42,247 bases of DNA from NCBI GenBank assembly GCA_018607365.1, contig JABBBT010000036.1:1-42247 (forward strand), read 5' to 3'. Every line of letters starts with the position of its first letter. Position 1 is the first letter of the stretch. Positions 10,738 to 19,843 of the stretch are shown in pieces. Position numbers and translations under genes: made by a program. The notes beneath the pieces were generated by a model. The model was given only the letters and a program-made list of their open reading frames with translations. It was not told where the DNA came from and ran no database searches. Source of the stretch: SAR86 cluster bacterium. Lineage in GTDB: Bacteria; Pseudomonadota; Gammaproteobacteria; Magnimaribacterales; D2472.

Positions 10738-11244
10738 TTATTCCGAAGTCCTGTCTGCTTTTTTAACGCCTTTTGGCCTTACAACTGGAGCAATAATATC
10801 AGCAACACTTCCACCAGCTTTCTCTATAGACTCTTTTGCGCCCTTAGTAACTTTTATGCCTTGAACTTTTAATTTTGATTCAAGATCAAAAGTACCAAAT
10901 ATTTTTACTTTTTTTACAGACTTAGAAATAATTTTATTTTCTTTTAAAGTCTCGATAGTAATAACATCCAGCCCATTAAGGTTTTTTACATTTACTTCTT
11001 TTAAATGGTTATTTGTTCTAGAAGTGAAACCAAATTTAGGTAACCTCATTTGAAGTGGCATTTGCCCACCCTCAAAACCAGCTCTTACACCTCCACCAGT
11101 TCTAGATTTTTGACCTTTGTGACCTCTACCAGCTGTTTTTCCTGTTCCAGAGCCCATTCCGCGACCAACTCTCTTTCTATTTTGAGATGTCCCTTTATTA
11201 GACAAACTGTTTAGCGTCATATTATTTGTTTCGTTTTCACTCAT
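10738..11244 (-). CDS. rplO: 50S ribosomal protein L15
   Basis: This 168-residue protein carries the glycine-rich KRVGRGMGSGTGKTAGRGHKG motif and the PLQMRLPKFGF segment of L15. It is longer than E. coli L15 (144). The ATG at 11244 is preceded by AGGA at good spacing, while the ATG at 11220 (MTLNSLS, the usual family start) has no ribosome binding site. I therefore keep the longer form with an eight-residue polar N-terminal extension. The C-terminus also has an extra basic tail. It starts 1 bp after the rpmD stop. Confidence 0.94.
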   Translation of the reverse strand: MSENETNNMTLNSLSNKGTSQNRKRVGRGMGSGTGKTAGRGHKGQKSRTGGGVRAGFEGGQMPLQMRLPKFGFTSRTNNHLKEVNVKNLNGLDVITIETLKENKIISKSVKKVKIFGTFDLESKLKVQGIKVTKGAKESIEKAGGSVADIIAPVVRPKGVKKADRTSE

Positions 11245-11245
11245 T

Positions 11246-11434
11246 TTAGCTTTCCTGAATCTCTATCATGTCAGATATTTTATTAACAAGTCCTCTATTA
11301 CTAGGAGTGTCAACTACTGTTACTGTTTGGTTTAGTCTTTTAAAACCAAGTCCTTTAATGCAAAGTTTGTGTCTTTTCATTCGACCTATTCCACTTTTTA
11401 CTAATTTTATTGTCATTGTTTTGTCTTTACTCAT
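11246..11434 (-). CDS. rpmD: 50S ribosomal protein L30
   Basis: This 62-residue protein has the L30 pattern: a [29 protein letters not shown] core followed by [12 protein letters not shown]. Length is near the family value of 59. Its start overlaps the rpsE stop by 4 bp (ATGA type), so translation is coupled. The rplO ribosome binding site lies in its last codons. Confidence 0.96.
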   Translation of the reverse strand: MSKDKTMTIKLVKSGIGRMKRHKLCIKGLGFKRLNQTVTVVDTPSNRGLVNKISDMIEIQES

Positions 11435-11940
11435 GATGCTTTCTCAACTTTTTTTCCTCTTCTTGCTGCAACGGTATCTGGAGACTCCATTGCGCTTAAA
11501 GCATTAATAGTAGCTCTTACAACATTTACAGGATTAGTAGACCCATAACATTTAGCCAAAACATTTTGAACTCCAGCTAACTCAAGAACAGCCCTCATTG
11601 CACCACCAGCAATGATTCCAGTACCTTCTGATGCTGGTTGCATATATACATTTGCAGAACCATGCTTAGCTTTAACTGGATACCATAAAGTTGTATTGTT
11701 CAACTCAACCTCAACCATGCTTCTTCTTGCATTTTCCATAGCTTTTTGAATTGCGATTGGCACTTCTTTTGCTTTACCTCTTCCAAAACCAACCCTTCCA
11801 TTACCATCACCTACAACAGTCAAGGCGGTAAAACCAAATATACGTCCACCTTTTACAACTTTTGCAACTCTGTTAACTTGGACTAACTTTTCTTCTAAAG
11901 CGTCAACTTGTTGATTGTTTGCTACATTATTTTCTTTCAT
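11431..11940 (-). CDS. rpsE: 30S ribosomal protein S5
   Basis: This 169-residue protein supports decoding fidelity near the mRNA entry site. It has the N-terminal double-stranded RNA-binding fold with [26 protein letters not shown] and the C-terminal domain with [25 protein letters not shown]. Length matches E. coli (167). The gene overlaps rpmD by 4 bp and lies 7 bp after rplR in spc order. Confidence 0.97.
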   Translation of the reverse strand: MKENNVANNQQVDALEEKLVQVNRVAKVVKGGRIFGFTALTVVGDGNGRVGFGRGKAKEVPIAIQKAMENARRSMVEVELNNTTLWYPVKAKHGSANVYMQPASEGTGIIAGGAMRAVLELAGVQNVLAKCYGSTNPVNVVRATINALSAMESPDTVAARRGKKVEKAS

Positions 11941-11947
11941 AATTTAA

Positions 11948-12295
11948 TTAAAACTCCAGTCCAGCTTTTCTAGCTGAATCAGCTAATGCTTTTATTCTTC
12001 CGTGATATTTATAACCAGATCTATCAAATACAACTTTCTTAATTCCATTTTCAATAGCTCTTTCAGCGACTCTTTTACCAACCGCTTCAGCACTTTCTGT
12101 ATTGTTAGATCTATTTTCTAAGTCTTTTTCAACTGTAGAGGCTGATGCGATTACTTTCGTGCCTAAATTATCAAAAATTTGTGCATAAAAGTTTTTTGAA
12201 GATCTATAAACTGAAAGTCTTGGAGAATCCTGATCCTTGATTTTCATTCTAGTTTTCTTTGCTCTTCTTAATCTAGATATATTTTTATCGCTCAT
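11948..12295 (-). CDS. rplR: 50S ribosomal protein L18
   Basis: This 115-residue 5S rRNA-binding protein has the basic N-terminus SRLRRAKKTRMKIKD, the SVYRSSKNFYAQIFD strand pair and the C-terminal FDRSGYKYHGRIKALADSAR signature. The last part is nearly invariant in L18. It lies 3 bp from rplF. Confidence 0.96.
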   Translation of the reverse strand: MSDKNISRLRRAKKTRMKIKDQDSPRLSVYRSSKNFYAQIFDNLGTKVIASASTVEKDLENRSNNTESAEAVGKRVAERAIENGIKKVVFDRSGYKYHGRIKALADSARKAGLEF

Positions 12296-12298
12296 TTC

Positions 12299-12841
12299 TT
12301 ATGCTCCAGCTGCTTTTTTAGCTTCTTTTCTTCTTACATTTTCATCAGAATATCTAACGCCTTTACCTTTATATGGCTCAGGTGGTCTAAATGCTCTGAT
12401 TTCAGCTGCTGCTTGACCTAGAATCTGCTTGTTATAACTTTTCAACACTACTTCTGTTTGTGATGGAGTTTCTACTTCAACTTCATCTGGAAGTTGATAC
12501 TTAACTGGATGTGAAAAACCTAAAGTAAGTTCTAATAATTTTCCTGATGCCTTAGCCCTATAACCAACACCTTTCAATTCAAGTTTCTTCTCAAAACCTT
12601 GAGAGACGCCCACTATCATATTATTAACTAGAGCTCTTGTTGTGCCTGCTAATGCAATAGACTGCTGTTTTGTTTCGTCATACTTAACATGAATTAGATT
12701 TTCAATAACTTCTAAAGAAATTGTTTCAGGAAGATCAAAGCTCATTTCGCCAATTTTCCCCTTAACCTCAATAGATTCATTAGTAACATTGACATTAACG
12801 CCATCTACTATATTTATTGGGCTTTTTGCTACTCTGGACAT
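12299..12841 (-). CDS. rplF: 50S ribosomal protein L6
   Basis: This 180-residue protein begins MSRVAKSPINI, matching the family start, and ends with the PEPYKGKGVRY motif typical of L6. I use the ATG at 12841. The frame is open to an ATG at 12877, but that would overlap rpsH by 35 bp and add twelve residues with no family counterpart. The gene sits 1 bp after the rpsH stop. Confidence 0.96.
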   Translation of the reverse strand: MSRVAKSPINIVDGVNVNVTNESIEVKGKIGEMSFDLPETISLEVIENLIHVKYDETKQQSIALAGTTRALVNNMIVGVSQGFEKKLELKGVGYRAKASGKLLELTLGFSHPVKYQLPDEVEVETPSQTEVVLKSYNKQILGQAAAEIRAFRPPEPYKGKGVRYSDENVRRKEAKKAAGA

Positions 12842-12842
12842 A

Positions 12843-13238
12843 TTAAAATACCTCGCAAAGAATTTCGCCACCAACATTCTTGGATCTTGCTTCTGAATCA
12901 GTCATTAAGCCTTGGTTGGTGGATACTATAAAAGCGCCCAAACCATTTTTAACTGTATCTAAATCAGTTGAAGCTGAGTAGTTTCTTAGACTTGGCTTAC
13001 TTATTCTTTTAATAGTTTTAATTGCTGGTGCTGAATTATGGTATTTAAGAGCGACTTTAAGAGACGGCTTGCCATCTTCTTCTACTCTTTCTACTCCTTT
13101 AATATAACCCTCTGAGATTAAAACATTGATTAGCTCATGTTTTAATTTAGAGTGAGGAACCATCACATTGACTTTGCCGCGCATTAAGCCATTACGAATT
13201 CTTGTTAAACAATCTGCTATAGGATCTTGAAAACTCAT
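12843..13238 (-). CDS. rpsH: 30S ribosomal protein S8
   Basis: This 131-residue primary assembly protein begins MSFQDPIADCLTRIRNGLMRG and carries the C-terminal STNQGLMTDSEARSKNVGGEILCEVF pattern, residues 108-131. In E. coli S8 represses the spc operon by binding near the start of the L5 gene. Here rplX and rplE are contiguous, so any such site would have to lie in coding sequence. I could not identify one by eye. Confidence 0.97.
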   Translation of the reverse strand: MSFQDPIADCLTRIRNGLMRGKVNVMVPHSKLKHELINVLISEGYIKGVERVEEDGKPSLKVALKYHNSAPAIKTIKRISKPSLRNYSASTDLDTVKNGLGAFIVSTNQGLMTDSEARSKNVGGEILCEVF

Positions 13239-13242
13239 ATTA

Positions 13243-13548
13243 TTACCAACTTGATTTAACTAAACCTGGGATATCGCCTCTCATTGCGGCTTCTCTCAGT
13301 TTGATTCTACTTAGGCCAAATTTTCTATATACAGCATGAGGTCTGCCTGTAATTTGACATCTTCTTACAACTCTTGAAGGACTAGAGTTTCTTGGAAGCT
13401 TTTGAAGCTTGATAGAAGCCTCATACCTTTCCTCACTCGAAGCGTTAGTATCGTTAACAATTGCTTTCAGGCTTGCTCTTTTTTCAGCAAACTTAGCAAC
13501 TGTTTTAATTCTCTTAACTTCTCTAGCGATCATTGATTTTTTTGCCAT
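13243..13548 (-). CDS. rpsN: 30S ribosomal protein S14, long zinc-free form
   Basis: This 101-residue protein is the long S14 type with no CxxC zinc motif. It has [28 protein letters not shown] and the terminal PGLVKSSW. That fits gammaproteobacteria and contrasts with the short zinc form seen in many other bacteria. L36 in the same operon keeps its zinc ligands, so this genome uses a mixed set. Confidence 0.97.
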   Translation of the reverse strand: MAKKSMIAREVKRIKTVAKFAEKRASLKAIVNDTNASSEERYEASIKLQKLPRNSSPSRVVRRCQITGRPHAVYRKFGLSRIKLREAAMRGDIPGLVKSSW

Positions 13549-13557
13549 TTCTAATAC

Positions 13558-14097
13558 CTACTTTTTAAATGGAAATTCTAAAACTTCTAATAAAGCTTTA
13601 GCATCTTCTTTGTTTGTTGCCGACGTATTGATACAAATATCCATACCTCTAATTGTGTCTACATTATCGAATTTAATTTCTGGGAAAATAATTTGCTCTT
13701 TAATACCAAAATTATAATTTCCCTGGCCATCAAAAGATTTAGGATTAAGCCCTCTGAAGTCTCTTTCCCTTGGAATAGCAATATCAATCAACCTTTCCAT
13801 AAACTCATACATCTTGTTTCCTCTAAGAGTAACTTTGCAACCAATCGGCCAACCTTCTCTTATTTTAAAACTTGCAACAGATTGTCTAGCTTTAGTAACA
13901 ACAGGCTTTTGCCCAGCTATTGCTGTCATATTTTGAACAGCAGATTCTAAATGTTTTTTGTCATTTGCAGCTTCACCAACACCCATGTTAATAACTACTT
14001 TAGTAAGCTTTGGAACAGCCATGACATTATTCATACCTAACTTCTCTTGAAGGACAGCCTTTAGTTCTGTGTTATATCTTTCTCTTAAATTTGCCAT
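13558..14097 (-). CDS. rplE: 50S ribosomal protein L5
   Basis: This 179-residue 5S rRNA-binding protein shows [39 protein letters not shown] and [17 protein letters not shown]. Length equals E. coli L5. The start lies directly beside the rplX stop with no intervening base, so translation must be tightly coupled. Confidence 0.97.
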   Translation of the reverse strand: MANLRERYNTELKAVLQEKLGMNNVMAVPKLTKVVINMGVGEAANDKKHLESAVQNMTAIAGQKPVVTKARQSVASFKIREGWPIGCKVTLRGNKMYEFMERLIDIAIPRERDFRGLNPKSFDGQGNYNFGIKEQIIFPEIKFDNVDTIRGMDICINTSATNKEDAKALLEVLEFPFKK

Positions 14098-14427
14098 TTA
14101 CTTAATCTCTTTTTTGTCTGATTTAAATAATCGTATTTTTTTTCCATCACTATCTTTTGAATAGGAAATCTTATCTTTTGATTTTTTTGAAGGATTCCAT
14201 ATAGCAATATTAGATAACTCAATAGCTGCCTCTTGCTCTACAACACCACCAGTAATGCCCATTTCTGGATTTGGTTTAGTGTGTTTTTTTACCATGTTAA
14301 TACCAGTAACAAATCCTTTATTTTTTGCTTTAAGTATTTTTCTTAAGGTACCTTTTTTGCCCTTATCTTTCCCAGTGACTACTACAACTTCATCACCTGT
14401 TTTTAATTTTGTTGGAACAATATTCAT
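14098..14427 (-). CDS. rplX: 50S ribosomal protein L24
   Basis: This 109-residue assembly initiator protein has the KOW motif LKTGDEVVVVTGKDKGKKG at about residues 8-26 and the VTGINMVKKHTKP segment. Length is close to the E. coli protein (104). It lies between rplN and rplE with gaps of 2 and 0 bp. Confidence 0.96.
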   Translation of the reverse strand: MNIVPTKLKTGDEVVVVTGKDKGKKGTLRKILKAKNKGFVTGINMVKKHTKPNPEMGITGGVVEQEAAIELSNIAIWNPSKKSKDKISYSKDSDGKKIRLFKSDKKEIK

Positions 14428-14429
14428 TT

Positions 14430-14798
14430 TTATATAACCTCAGGAGCCAATGATAGAATTTTCATATGCTTCCCATCTCTAAGCTCTCTAGTAACTGGTC
14501 CAAAAACCCTAGTGCCAATTGGAGCTTTTTGATTATTAATTAGGACTGCGGCATTCTCATCAAATTTAATTAGTGAGCCATCTTTTCTTCTTACACCTTT
14601 TCTTGTTCTAACAATAAGGGCGTCAACAACTTGTCCTTTCTTTACTTTCCCAGTAGGAATAGCCTCACGAATTGCTACTTTGATTATGTCACCAATATTG
14701 GCATACCTTCTTTTTGATCCGCCAAGGACTTTAATACACATGACGCTTCTAGCACCGCTATTATCAGCAATTTTTAAAAGTGATTGCATTTGAATCAT
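14430..14798 (-). CDS. rplN: 50S ribosomal protein L14
   Basis: This 122-residue protein begins [27 protein letters not shown] and has the [24 protein letters not shown] segment, both typical of L14 at the subunit interface. It is normally the first gene of the spc operon, but here its start overlaps the rpsQ stop by one base (TAATG), so no spc promoter fits upstream and S10-spc transcription appears continuous. Confidence 0.97.
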   Translation of the reverse strand: MIQMQSLLKIADNSGARSVMCIKVLGGSKRRYANIGDIIKVAIREAIPTGKVKKGQVVDALIVRTRKGVRRKDGSLIKFDENAAVLINNQKAPIGTRVFGPVTRELRDGKHMKILSLAPEVI

Positions 14799-15085
14799 TA
14801 TTCATTCTCCCCAGTAACTTCAGCTTTCTCTGATAGATTTTGGATATCGCCTTCAACCAGAATCCAAGTTTTGCTCTTAGAGAATGGTCTGCATTCTTTA
14901 ACAGTTACTTGGTCACCAATTGCAGCGCTATTGTTTTCATCATGAGCATGAACTTTCGTTGCTCTTTTCATGACTTTCCCATATAGAGGATGCTTGACTT
15001 TTCTTTCAATTTTTACAGTTATCGTTTTATCAGCTTTGTCGCTAATTACAACTCCTGAAAGAATTCTTGGATTAGTTGAGTTCAT
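14798..15085 (-). CDS. rpsQ: 30S ribosomal protein S17
   Basis: This 95-residue OB-fold protein shows [27 protein letters not shown] and the [15 protein letters not shown] strand. An acidic tail after ILVEGDI makes it about ten residues longer than E. coli S17. It overlaps both neighbours by one base as TAATG (rpmC stop upstream, rplN start downstream). Confidence 0.96.
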   Translation of the reverse strand: MNSTNPRILSGVVISDKADKTITVKIERKVKHPLYGKVMKRATKVHAHDENNSAAIGDQVTVKECRPFSKSKTWILVEGDIQNLSEKAEVTGENE

Positions 15086-15291
15086 TATTTGCTATCCTTA
15101 ATTTTTAATTCATTCATTAATGTTTTTATTTTTGCAATTCTCTTTCTTACTAAAGTCAGTTGGTTGGTTTCGTTAAGTTGTCCAGTTTTATGTTTAATTC
15201 TTAAATTAAATTGAGACTCTCTACTAGTTGCTAATTCAGCATCTAGTTGCTCTAAATTCTTTTTTCTTAGATCTAAAATTTCTTTGCTCAT
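15085..15291 (-). CDS. rpmC: 50S ribosomal protein L29
   Basis: This 68-residue helical-hairpin protein has [23 protein letters not shown] and [14 protein letters not shown], the L29 signature region near the polypeptide exit tunnel. It starts immediately after the rplP stop and its own stop overlaps the rpsQ start. Confidence 0.95.
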   Translation of the reverse strand: MSKEILDLRKKNLEQLDAELATSRESQFNLRIKHKTGQLNETNQLTLVRKRIAKIKTLMNELKIKDSK

Positions 15292-15702
15292 TTATACATC
15301 CTTTCTTATAAAGTGAGTTTTAACTGGAAGTTTTGCAGCGGCTAATTTAAAAGCCTCTCTAGCTAATTCTTCTTCAACACCAGCCATTTCAAACATGACT
15401 TTTCCAGGCTGAACAAGAGCAACCCAGTACTCTACATTACCTTTACCTTTACCCATACGGACTTCTAAAGGCTTTTTAGTAATTGGTTTGTCTGGAAAAA
15501 TTCTAATCCAAATATTTCCACCCCTTTTAATATGTCTTGTCATTGCTCGTCTAGCTGCTTCGATTTGTCGAGCAGTTATACGCCCTCTATCAGATGCAAC
15601 TAATCCAAACCTACCAAAGGCAACTGTATTACCATTTTGTGCAAGACCTCTATTACGGCCTTTGTGCATCTTTCTAAACTTAGTTTGTTTTGGTTGTAAC
15701 AT
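15292..15702 (-). CDS. rplP: 50S ribosomal protein L16
   Basis: This 136-residue protein begins [19 protein letters not shown] and carries [26 protein letters not shown] and the [17 protein letters not shown] loop that reaches the peptidyl transferase region. The length equals E. coli L16. It lies 5 bp after rpsC. Confidence 0.97.
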   Translation of the reverse strand: MLQPKQTKFRKMHKGRNRGLAQNGNTVAFGRFGLVASDRGRITARQIEAARRAMTRHIKRGGNIWIRIFPDKPITKKPLEVRMGKGKGNVEYWVALVQPGKVMFEMAGVEEELAREAFKLAAAKLPVKTHFIRKDV

Positions 15703-15707
15703 AATTA

Positions 15708-16367
15708 TTAATTAGCCCCTATATCTACTTTGTATGGGTCTTCAGTGATTTCACCTTTAAATACCCAGACTTTTACACCAATAATTCCATATGTTGTTAA
15801 TGCTTCGGCAGTACCGTAATCGATATCTGCTCTAAGTGTGTGCAAAGGAACTCTTCCTTCTCTGTACCATTCGGTTCTTGCAATCTCAGCACCATTTAAT
15901 CTTCCTGATACCTCAACCCTTACACCTTTAGCACTTTGTCTAAGAGCGCTTTGAACAGTTCTTTTCATAGCTCTTCTAAACATAACCCTTCTTTCTAATT
16001 GCTGAGCGACACCCTCGGCTAAAATCTGTGCATCTAAATCAGGCTTTCTAACCTCTTTAATATTTATTTGTGCTGGTTTTTTAACAATTTTTTGAACTGC
16101 TTTTTTCAGGTTATCAATTTCCTCACCTCTTTTACCAATAATAATTCCAGGTCTAGATGTGTAAATTGAAACCACAAAATTCTCTGCAGATCTTTCTAGC
16201 TCAATTTTACTGATTGATGAATTTTTAAGATTTTTCTTAAAGTACTCTCTAACTTTTAAGTCTTGAACTAAATTAGTTGAGAAGTCTTTGCCTTTAGCAT
16301 ACCAATTTGCATTTTGCTTTTTAGAGATACCTAATCTAAAACCTGTTGGATTTACTTTTTGTCCCAT
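15708..16367 (-). CDS. rpsC: 30S ribosomal protein S3
   Basis: This 219-residue protein begins [16 protein letters not shown]. The KH domain has [21 protein letters not shown] (about 66-86), and the C-terminal domain has [24 protein letters not shown]. It is shorter at the C-terminus than E. coli S3 (233). Its start overlaps the rplV stop by one base as TAATG. Confidence 0.97.
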   Translation of the reverse strand: MGQKVNPTGFRLGISKKQNANWYAKGKDFSTNLVQDLKVREYFKKNLKNSSISKIELERSAENFVVSIYTSRPGIIIGKRGEEIDNLKKAVQKIVKKPAQINIKEVRKPDLDAQILAEGVAQQLERRVMFRRAMKRTVQSALRQSAKGVRVEVSGRLNGAEIARTEWYREGRVPLHTLRADIDYGTAEALTTYGIIGVKVWVFKGEITEDPYKVDIGAN

Positions 16368-16705
16368 TATTTATCCCCTTCAGCTAAAATTATTTCGATA
16401 TGACAAGTAGGCTTGATGATCCTATCAGCTCTTCCACGCGCTCTAGGTTTCATTCTTTTTAATCTCATGCCTTGATTAACAATTATTGATTTAACTGAAA
16501 GCATGTCGACATCAGCATTATTATTATTTTCTGCATTAGCAATTGCAGATTCTAGTAATTTTTTAATTACTGCAGACCCTTTTTGTTTATTAAAAACTAA
16601 AAAGTCCATTGCATCTTGCACAGATTTTCCTCTTATTGCATTGGCAACCAGGCCAGCTTTTTGAGGAGACAGTCTAGTTCCTTTTAGATATGCTCTTGTT
16701 TCCAT
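16367..16705 (-). CDS. rplV: 50S ribosomal protein L22
   Basis: This 112-residue exit-tunnel protein has [26 protein letters not shown] and the C-terminal [22 protein letters not shown] hook. No unusual change is visible in the tunnel-lining loop. It is coupled to rpsS and rpsC by TAATG overlaps on both sides. Confidence 0.97.
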   Translation of the reverse strand: METRAYLKGTRLSPQKAGLVANAIRGKSVQDAMDFLVFNKQKGSAVIKKLLESAIANAENNNNADVDMLSVKSIIVNQGMRLKRMKPRARGRADRIIKPTCHIEIILAEGDK

Positions 16706-16977
16706 TATTTAGCCTTCCTATCGCCTGAGTGCATTTTAAAAGTTCTGGTTATAGCAAACTCACCTAATTTATGACCAACCATATCTTCATTAATATAAAC
16801 TGGTACATGCTGTCTACCATTGTGAACAGCAATTGTTAGTCCAACCATTGAAGGATTTACCATTGACCTTCTAGACCATGTTTTAATTGGTCTTTTGTCA
16901 TTAGATGCTAATGCAGCTTCAACTTTCTTTTCTAAAGATAAGTCTATGAACGGTCCTTTTTTTAGTGATCTTGGCAT
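16705..16977 (-). CDS. rpsS: 30S ribosomal protein S19
   Basis: This 90-residue protein begins [19 protein letters not shown] and carries [22 protein letters not shown] and [14 protein letters not shown], all near-invariant in S19. It lies 3 bp after rplB and overlaps the rplV start by one base. Confidence 0.97.
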   Translation of the reverse strand: MPRSLKKGPFIDLSLEKKVEAALASNDKRPIKTWSRRSMVNPSMVGLTIAVHNGRQHVPVYINEDMVGHKLGEFAITRTFKMHSGDRKAK

Positions 16978-16980
16978 AAT

Positions 16981-17808
16981 TTACTTCCTGCTTCCTCTTC
17001 TTCTTATAATGAGGTCATCTGTTCTTTGATTTTTTCTAGTTTTGTATCCTTTTGTTGGAACACCCCATGGAGTAGATGGATGTCTTCCACCCGAAGTTCT
17101 TCCTTCACCACCACCATGTGGATGGTCAACAGGGTTCATAGCAACACCTCTTACCGTAGGTCTAACACCTCTCCATCTTTTAGCACCAGCTTTTCCTAGA
17201 GATTTTAAATTATTCTCTTGATTAGATACTGTTCCTAAGGTTGCTCTACATTCCCATAGAACCTTTCGAGTTTCTCCGGATTGAAGTCTTAATGTTGCAT
17301 AAATACCTTCTTTAGCAACTAATCTAGCTGATGTCCCAGCACTTCTTGCCATTTGAGCACCTTTTAAAGGCTTAAGCTCAACACAATGAACATTAGTTCC
17401 TAAAGGTATATCTTTTAGTTTCATTGAGTTGCCAACTTTAATTTCACATTTTTCTGCTGAAATTACTTCATCTCCAACTTTAATTTTAGCTGGGGCAATA
17501 ATGTACCTTCTCTCACCATCTTTATATAAAAGAAGAGCTATGTGAGCAGATCTATTTGGATCATATTCTAGTCTTTCTACTACAGCCGGAATATCAAATT
17601 TATTTCTTTTAAAGTCAATTACACGATAATGCTGCTTATGACCACCACCCTGATGTCTAACAGTTATTCTGCCGTTGTTATTACGCCCACCATTTTTAGA
17701 CTTAGCTTGTGTTAAAGACTTTAACGGCTTACCTTTGTATAAATCAGTTTTAATGGCAATTACGCCACGTCTACCTGGACTAGTTGGTTTTGCTTTAATA
17801 ATAGCCAT
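16981..17808 (-). CDS. rplB: 50S ribosomal protein L2
   Basis: This 275-residue protein supports subunit association and peptidyl transfer. It has [29 protein letters not shown] near residues 40-68 and the catalytic-region loop [21 protein letters not shown] with its conserved His near the C-terminus. Length matches E. coli (273). It lies 2 bp after rplW. Confidence 0.97.
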   Translation of the reverse strand: MAIIKAKPTSPGRRGVIAIKTDLYKGKPLKSLTQAKSKNGGRNNNGRITVRHQGGGHKQHYRVIDFKRNKFDIPAVVERLEYDPNRSAHIALLLYKDGERRYIIAPAKIKVGDEVISAEKCEIKVGNSMKLKDIPLGTNVHCVELKPLKGAQMARSAGTSARLVAKEGIYATLRLQSGETRKVLWECRATLGTVSNQENNLKSLGKAGAKRWRGVRPTVRGVAMNPVDHPHGGGEGRTSGGRHPSTPWGVPTKGYKTRKNQRTDDLIIRRRGSRK

Positions 17809-17810
17809 GA

Positions 17811-18107
17811 TTAATTAACACCCTCGAACTGAATTTCTGAATCTTTACTTAAAGATACAAATGCTTTTTTATAATCTGATTTTTTATAAAGGCCATTTTT
17901 ATTTCTTTTTCTTTTGCCTTTAACAATTGATGTTGTTACTTTTGTAACTTCAACTTTAAATAATTCTTCAACTGCTTTTTTAATCTCTCTTTTATTAGCA
18001 GTTAGATCAACCTTGAAGACTATTTGTTTCGATGATTCTCCAACTCTAGCTGACTTTTCAGTAACTATAGGAGATTTAATAAGAGTGAATAGTTTTTCGT
18101 TATGCAT
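17811..18107 (-). CDS. rplW: 50S ribosomal protein L23
   Basis: This 98-residue exit-site protein docks trigger factor and SRP. It begins [19 protein letters not shown] and has [21 protein letters not shown] use the ATG at 18107, preceded by GAGGAG at good spacing. An upstream in-frame ATG at 18152 would overlap rplD by more than 50 bp and lacks family support. With this start the gene overlaps the rplD end by 8 bp. Confidence 0.95.
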   Translation of the reverse strand: MHNEKLFTLIKSPIVTEKSARVGESSKQIVFKVDLTANKREIKKAVEELFKVEVTKVTTSIVKGKRKRNKNGLYKKSDYKKAFVSLSKDSEIQFEGVN

Positions 18108-18714
18108 CAATCCACTCCTCAATTTGTTTAAAAGCATCTGCAGTAACTGCAACTTTATTTGCTTTTAACAAGTTAACAGGATTAATTTCTCTTACCGTTA
18201 TTACATCAACATTTGGTATGTTTCTTGTAGATAAATATAAATTCATATCAAGTTCATCGATTATGATTAATACCTTACTAAGAGAGAATTCGTTAAGTAA
18301 TGAAACTATTTCTTTAGTCTTAGGTTTATCTAAAACAGGTTTCTCAATAGCAACTAATCTTCCTTGTCTTAGTAATTCTGAGAATATAGACCTGATAGCA
18401 GCTCTATACATCTTTTTATTGATCTTTTTACTATAGTCTCTAGGAGTTGCAGCAAAAGTTACACCACCACCTCTCCACAAAGGACTTCTAATTGTTCCAG
18501 CTCTTGCTCTACCTGTTCCTTTTTGTCTAAAAGGCTTTTTACCACCGCCTCTTACTTCTGATCTAGTTTTTTGTTTGGATGTTCCTTGTCTTGCACCTGC
18601 CATAAAGCTAACTACAGCTTGATGAACTAAAGACTCATTAAAGTCTTTGCCGAATGCGCTATCAGATATATTAATATCTTGATTTTTTGTGGATGATAGT
18701 AATTCTATTTTCAT
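18100..18714 (-). CDS. rplD: 50S ribosomal protein L4
   Basis: This 204-residue protein has the extended tunnel loop with [36 protein letters not shown] at about residues 46-81. In E. coli L4 also represses the S10 operon by acting on a 172-nt leader. The leader here is only about 58 nt, so that control is probably missing. It overlaps rplC by 4 bp (ATGA type) and rplW by 8 bp. Confidence 0.97.
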   Translation of the reverse strand: MKIELLSSTKNQDINISDSAFGKDFNESLVHQAVVSFMAGARQGTSKQKTRSEVRGGGKKPFRQKGTGRARAGTIRSPLWRGGGVTFAATPRDYSKKINKKMYRAAIRSIFSELLRQGRLVAIEKPVLDKPKTKEIVSLLNEFSLSKVLIIIDELDMNLYLSTRNIPNVDVITVREINPVNLLKANKVAVTADAFKQIEEWIDA

Positions 18715-19346
18715 GATTTCTTCAACGCCGGTTTAATTTTCAATTCAGATCCATTAAAGCCTGGAACAGCACCTTTTATATAAAGAACGCTATTTTCTAC
18801 ATCTAGGTCAACAATCTTTAAACTTTGAACAGTCTTTTGAACATTACCCATGTGGCCTGACATTTTTTTTCCTTTCCAAACTCTTCCTGGTGTTTGACAT
18901 TGGCCAATTGAGCCATGAGCTCTGTGGGACAATGAGTTACCATGAGTTGCATCTTGCATTGCAAAGTTATGACGCTTAATAACACCTGCATAACCTTTAC
19001 CTTTTGAAGTTCCAGTAACATCGACATATTGACCAATTTCAAATATATCAGCGGTTAGATGTTTGCCAACTTTCATATCATCAGCAACTTCATCACCAGA
19101 TCTAAATTCTGCAAGAATTCCTGGCTCAAGATTTATTTTTTTATAAAATTCGCTTTTAGATTTATTAACATTATTGGACTTATTAACTTTAGAAACAACA
19201 AAAGCATTGTATCCATCTCTAGAAGTAGTTTTAATGTCTGCTAAAAAGTTACCACAAACTGAAACTGCAGTAACAGGTATCGACTCTCCGTCTTCTAGGA
19301 AAAGACGAGTCATACCAGATTTTTTTCCTATTAAGCCTATGCTCAA
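18711..19346 (-). CDS. rplC: 50S ribosomal protein L3
   Basis: This 211-residue protein begins [20 protein letters not shown] and has [17 protein letters not shown] and the peptidyl-transferase-facing [25 protein letters not shown] region. The start codon is TTG, not ATG, with a strong AAAGGAG six bases upstream, which supports the call. It is the second gene of the S10 operon, 60 bp after rpsJ. Confidence 0.96.
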   Translation of the reverse strand: MSIGLIGKKSGMTRLFLEDGESIPVTAVSVCGNFLADIKTTSRDGYNAFVVSKVNKSNNVNKSKSEFYKKINLEPGILAEFRSGDEVADDMKVGKHLTADIFEIGQYVDVTGTSKGKGYAGVIKRHNFAMQDATHGNSLSHRAHGSIGQCQTPGRVWKGKKMSGHMGNVQKTVQSLKIVDLDVENSVLYIKGAVPGFNGSELKIKPALKKS

Positions 19347-19406
19347 TTTATTCTCCTTTATACGGGGCTAATACCCTCTATGGCCGCATTCGCGTTAATT
19401 AATGAA

Positions 19407-19718
19407 CTATCCTAAGCTTATTTGAACATCTACCCCTGAGGATAGATCTAACTTCATCAAAGCATCAACTGTTTTATCAGTTGGTTGGACTATGTCCATA
19501 AGTCTTTTGTAAGTAACAATTTCATATTGGTCTCTTGCATCTTTATCTTTATGAGGAGACTTCAATATAGTTGTTCTTTCCTTTTTAACAGGTAGAGGAA
19601 TTGGACCATTAATAATTGCACCAGTTTTTTTAACTGTTTCGACTATTAATTTTGCTGAAGCATCTATCAGTCGGTAATCAAAAGCCTTAAGCCTAATTCT
19701 GATTGATTGATTCTCCAT
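19407..19718 (-). CDS. rpsJ: 30S ribosomal protein S10 (NusE)
   Basis: This 103-residue protein acts in the small-subunit head and as NusE in antitermination with NusB and NusG. It has [29 protein letters not shown] and the loop [19 protein letters not shown]. Length equals the E. coli protein. It is the first gene of the S10 operon, with an AAGGA ribosome binding site and a good promoter at 19784-19813. Confidence 0.97.
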   Translation of the reverse strand: MENQSIRIRLKAFDYRLIDASAKLIVETVKKTGAIINGPIPLPVKKERTTILKSPHKDKDARDQYEIVTYKRLMDIVQPTDKTVDALMKLDLSSGVDVQISLG

Positions 19719-19758
19719 TTTTATCCTTTAATTATCCCTATCTATTTATTTTTACTAC

Positions 19759-19776
19759 TTTTGCTTATCGCAAAAA
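19759..19776 (-). other. Stem-loop at the predicted 5' end of the S10 operon mRNA
   Basis: Read on the minus strand this is a CUUUU/AAAAG plus GC/GC stem with one bulged U and a GAUAA loop, about 7 bp in all. It begins at or next to the start predicted from the promoter at 19784-19813. It is not followed by a U-run, so it is unlikely to be the fusA terminator. A role in protecting the 5' end of the mRNA is an inference. Confidence 0.45.
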
Positions 19777-19783
19777 GTGGCGT

Positions 19784-19813
19784 ATTTTAAGCTTCTAAGA
19801 GCCTAACTGTCAA
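19784..19813 (-). promoter_or_regulatory. Sigma70 promoter of the S10 operon
   Basis: On the minus strand the sequence is TTGACA, 18 bp, TAAAAT, then ACGCCAC. The -35 box is perfect and the -10 box has five of six consensus bases. The GC-rich stretch just after the -10 box is the kind of discriminator seen at stringently controlled ribosomal promoters. It lies between fusA and rpsJ and would give a leader of about 58 nt. The str and S10 operons can therefore be expressed separately. Confidence 0.75.
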
Positions 19814-19843
19814 CATTAATTGTGAGTTATGTGAGCTTATATA

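Noticed and set aside
12842-12877. Longer rplF start (12 extra residues)
   Set aside because: The extra part overlaps rpsH and MSRVAKSP at 12841 is the family start.
18108-18152. Longer rplW start (15 extra residues)
   Set aside because: It would lie inside rplD, and the ATG at 18107 has GAGGAG upstream.
19759-19776. fusA intrinsic terminator
   Set aside because: The stem-loop is not followed by a U-run on the minus strand and lies downstream of the predicted S10 promoter.
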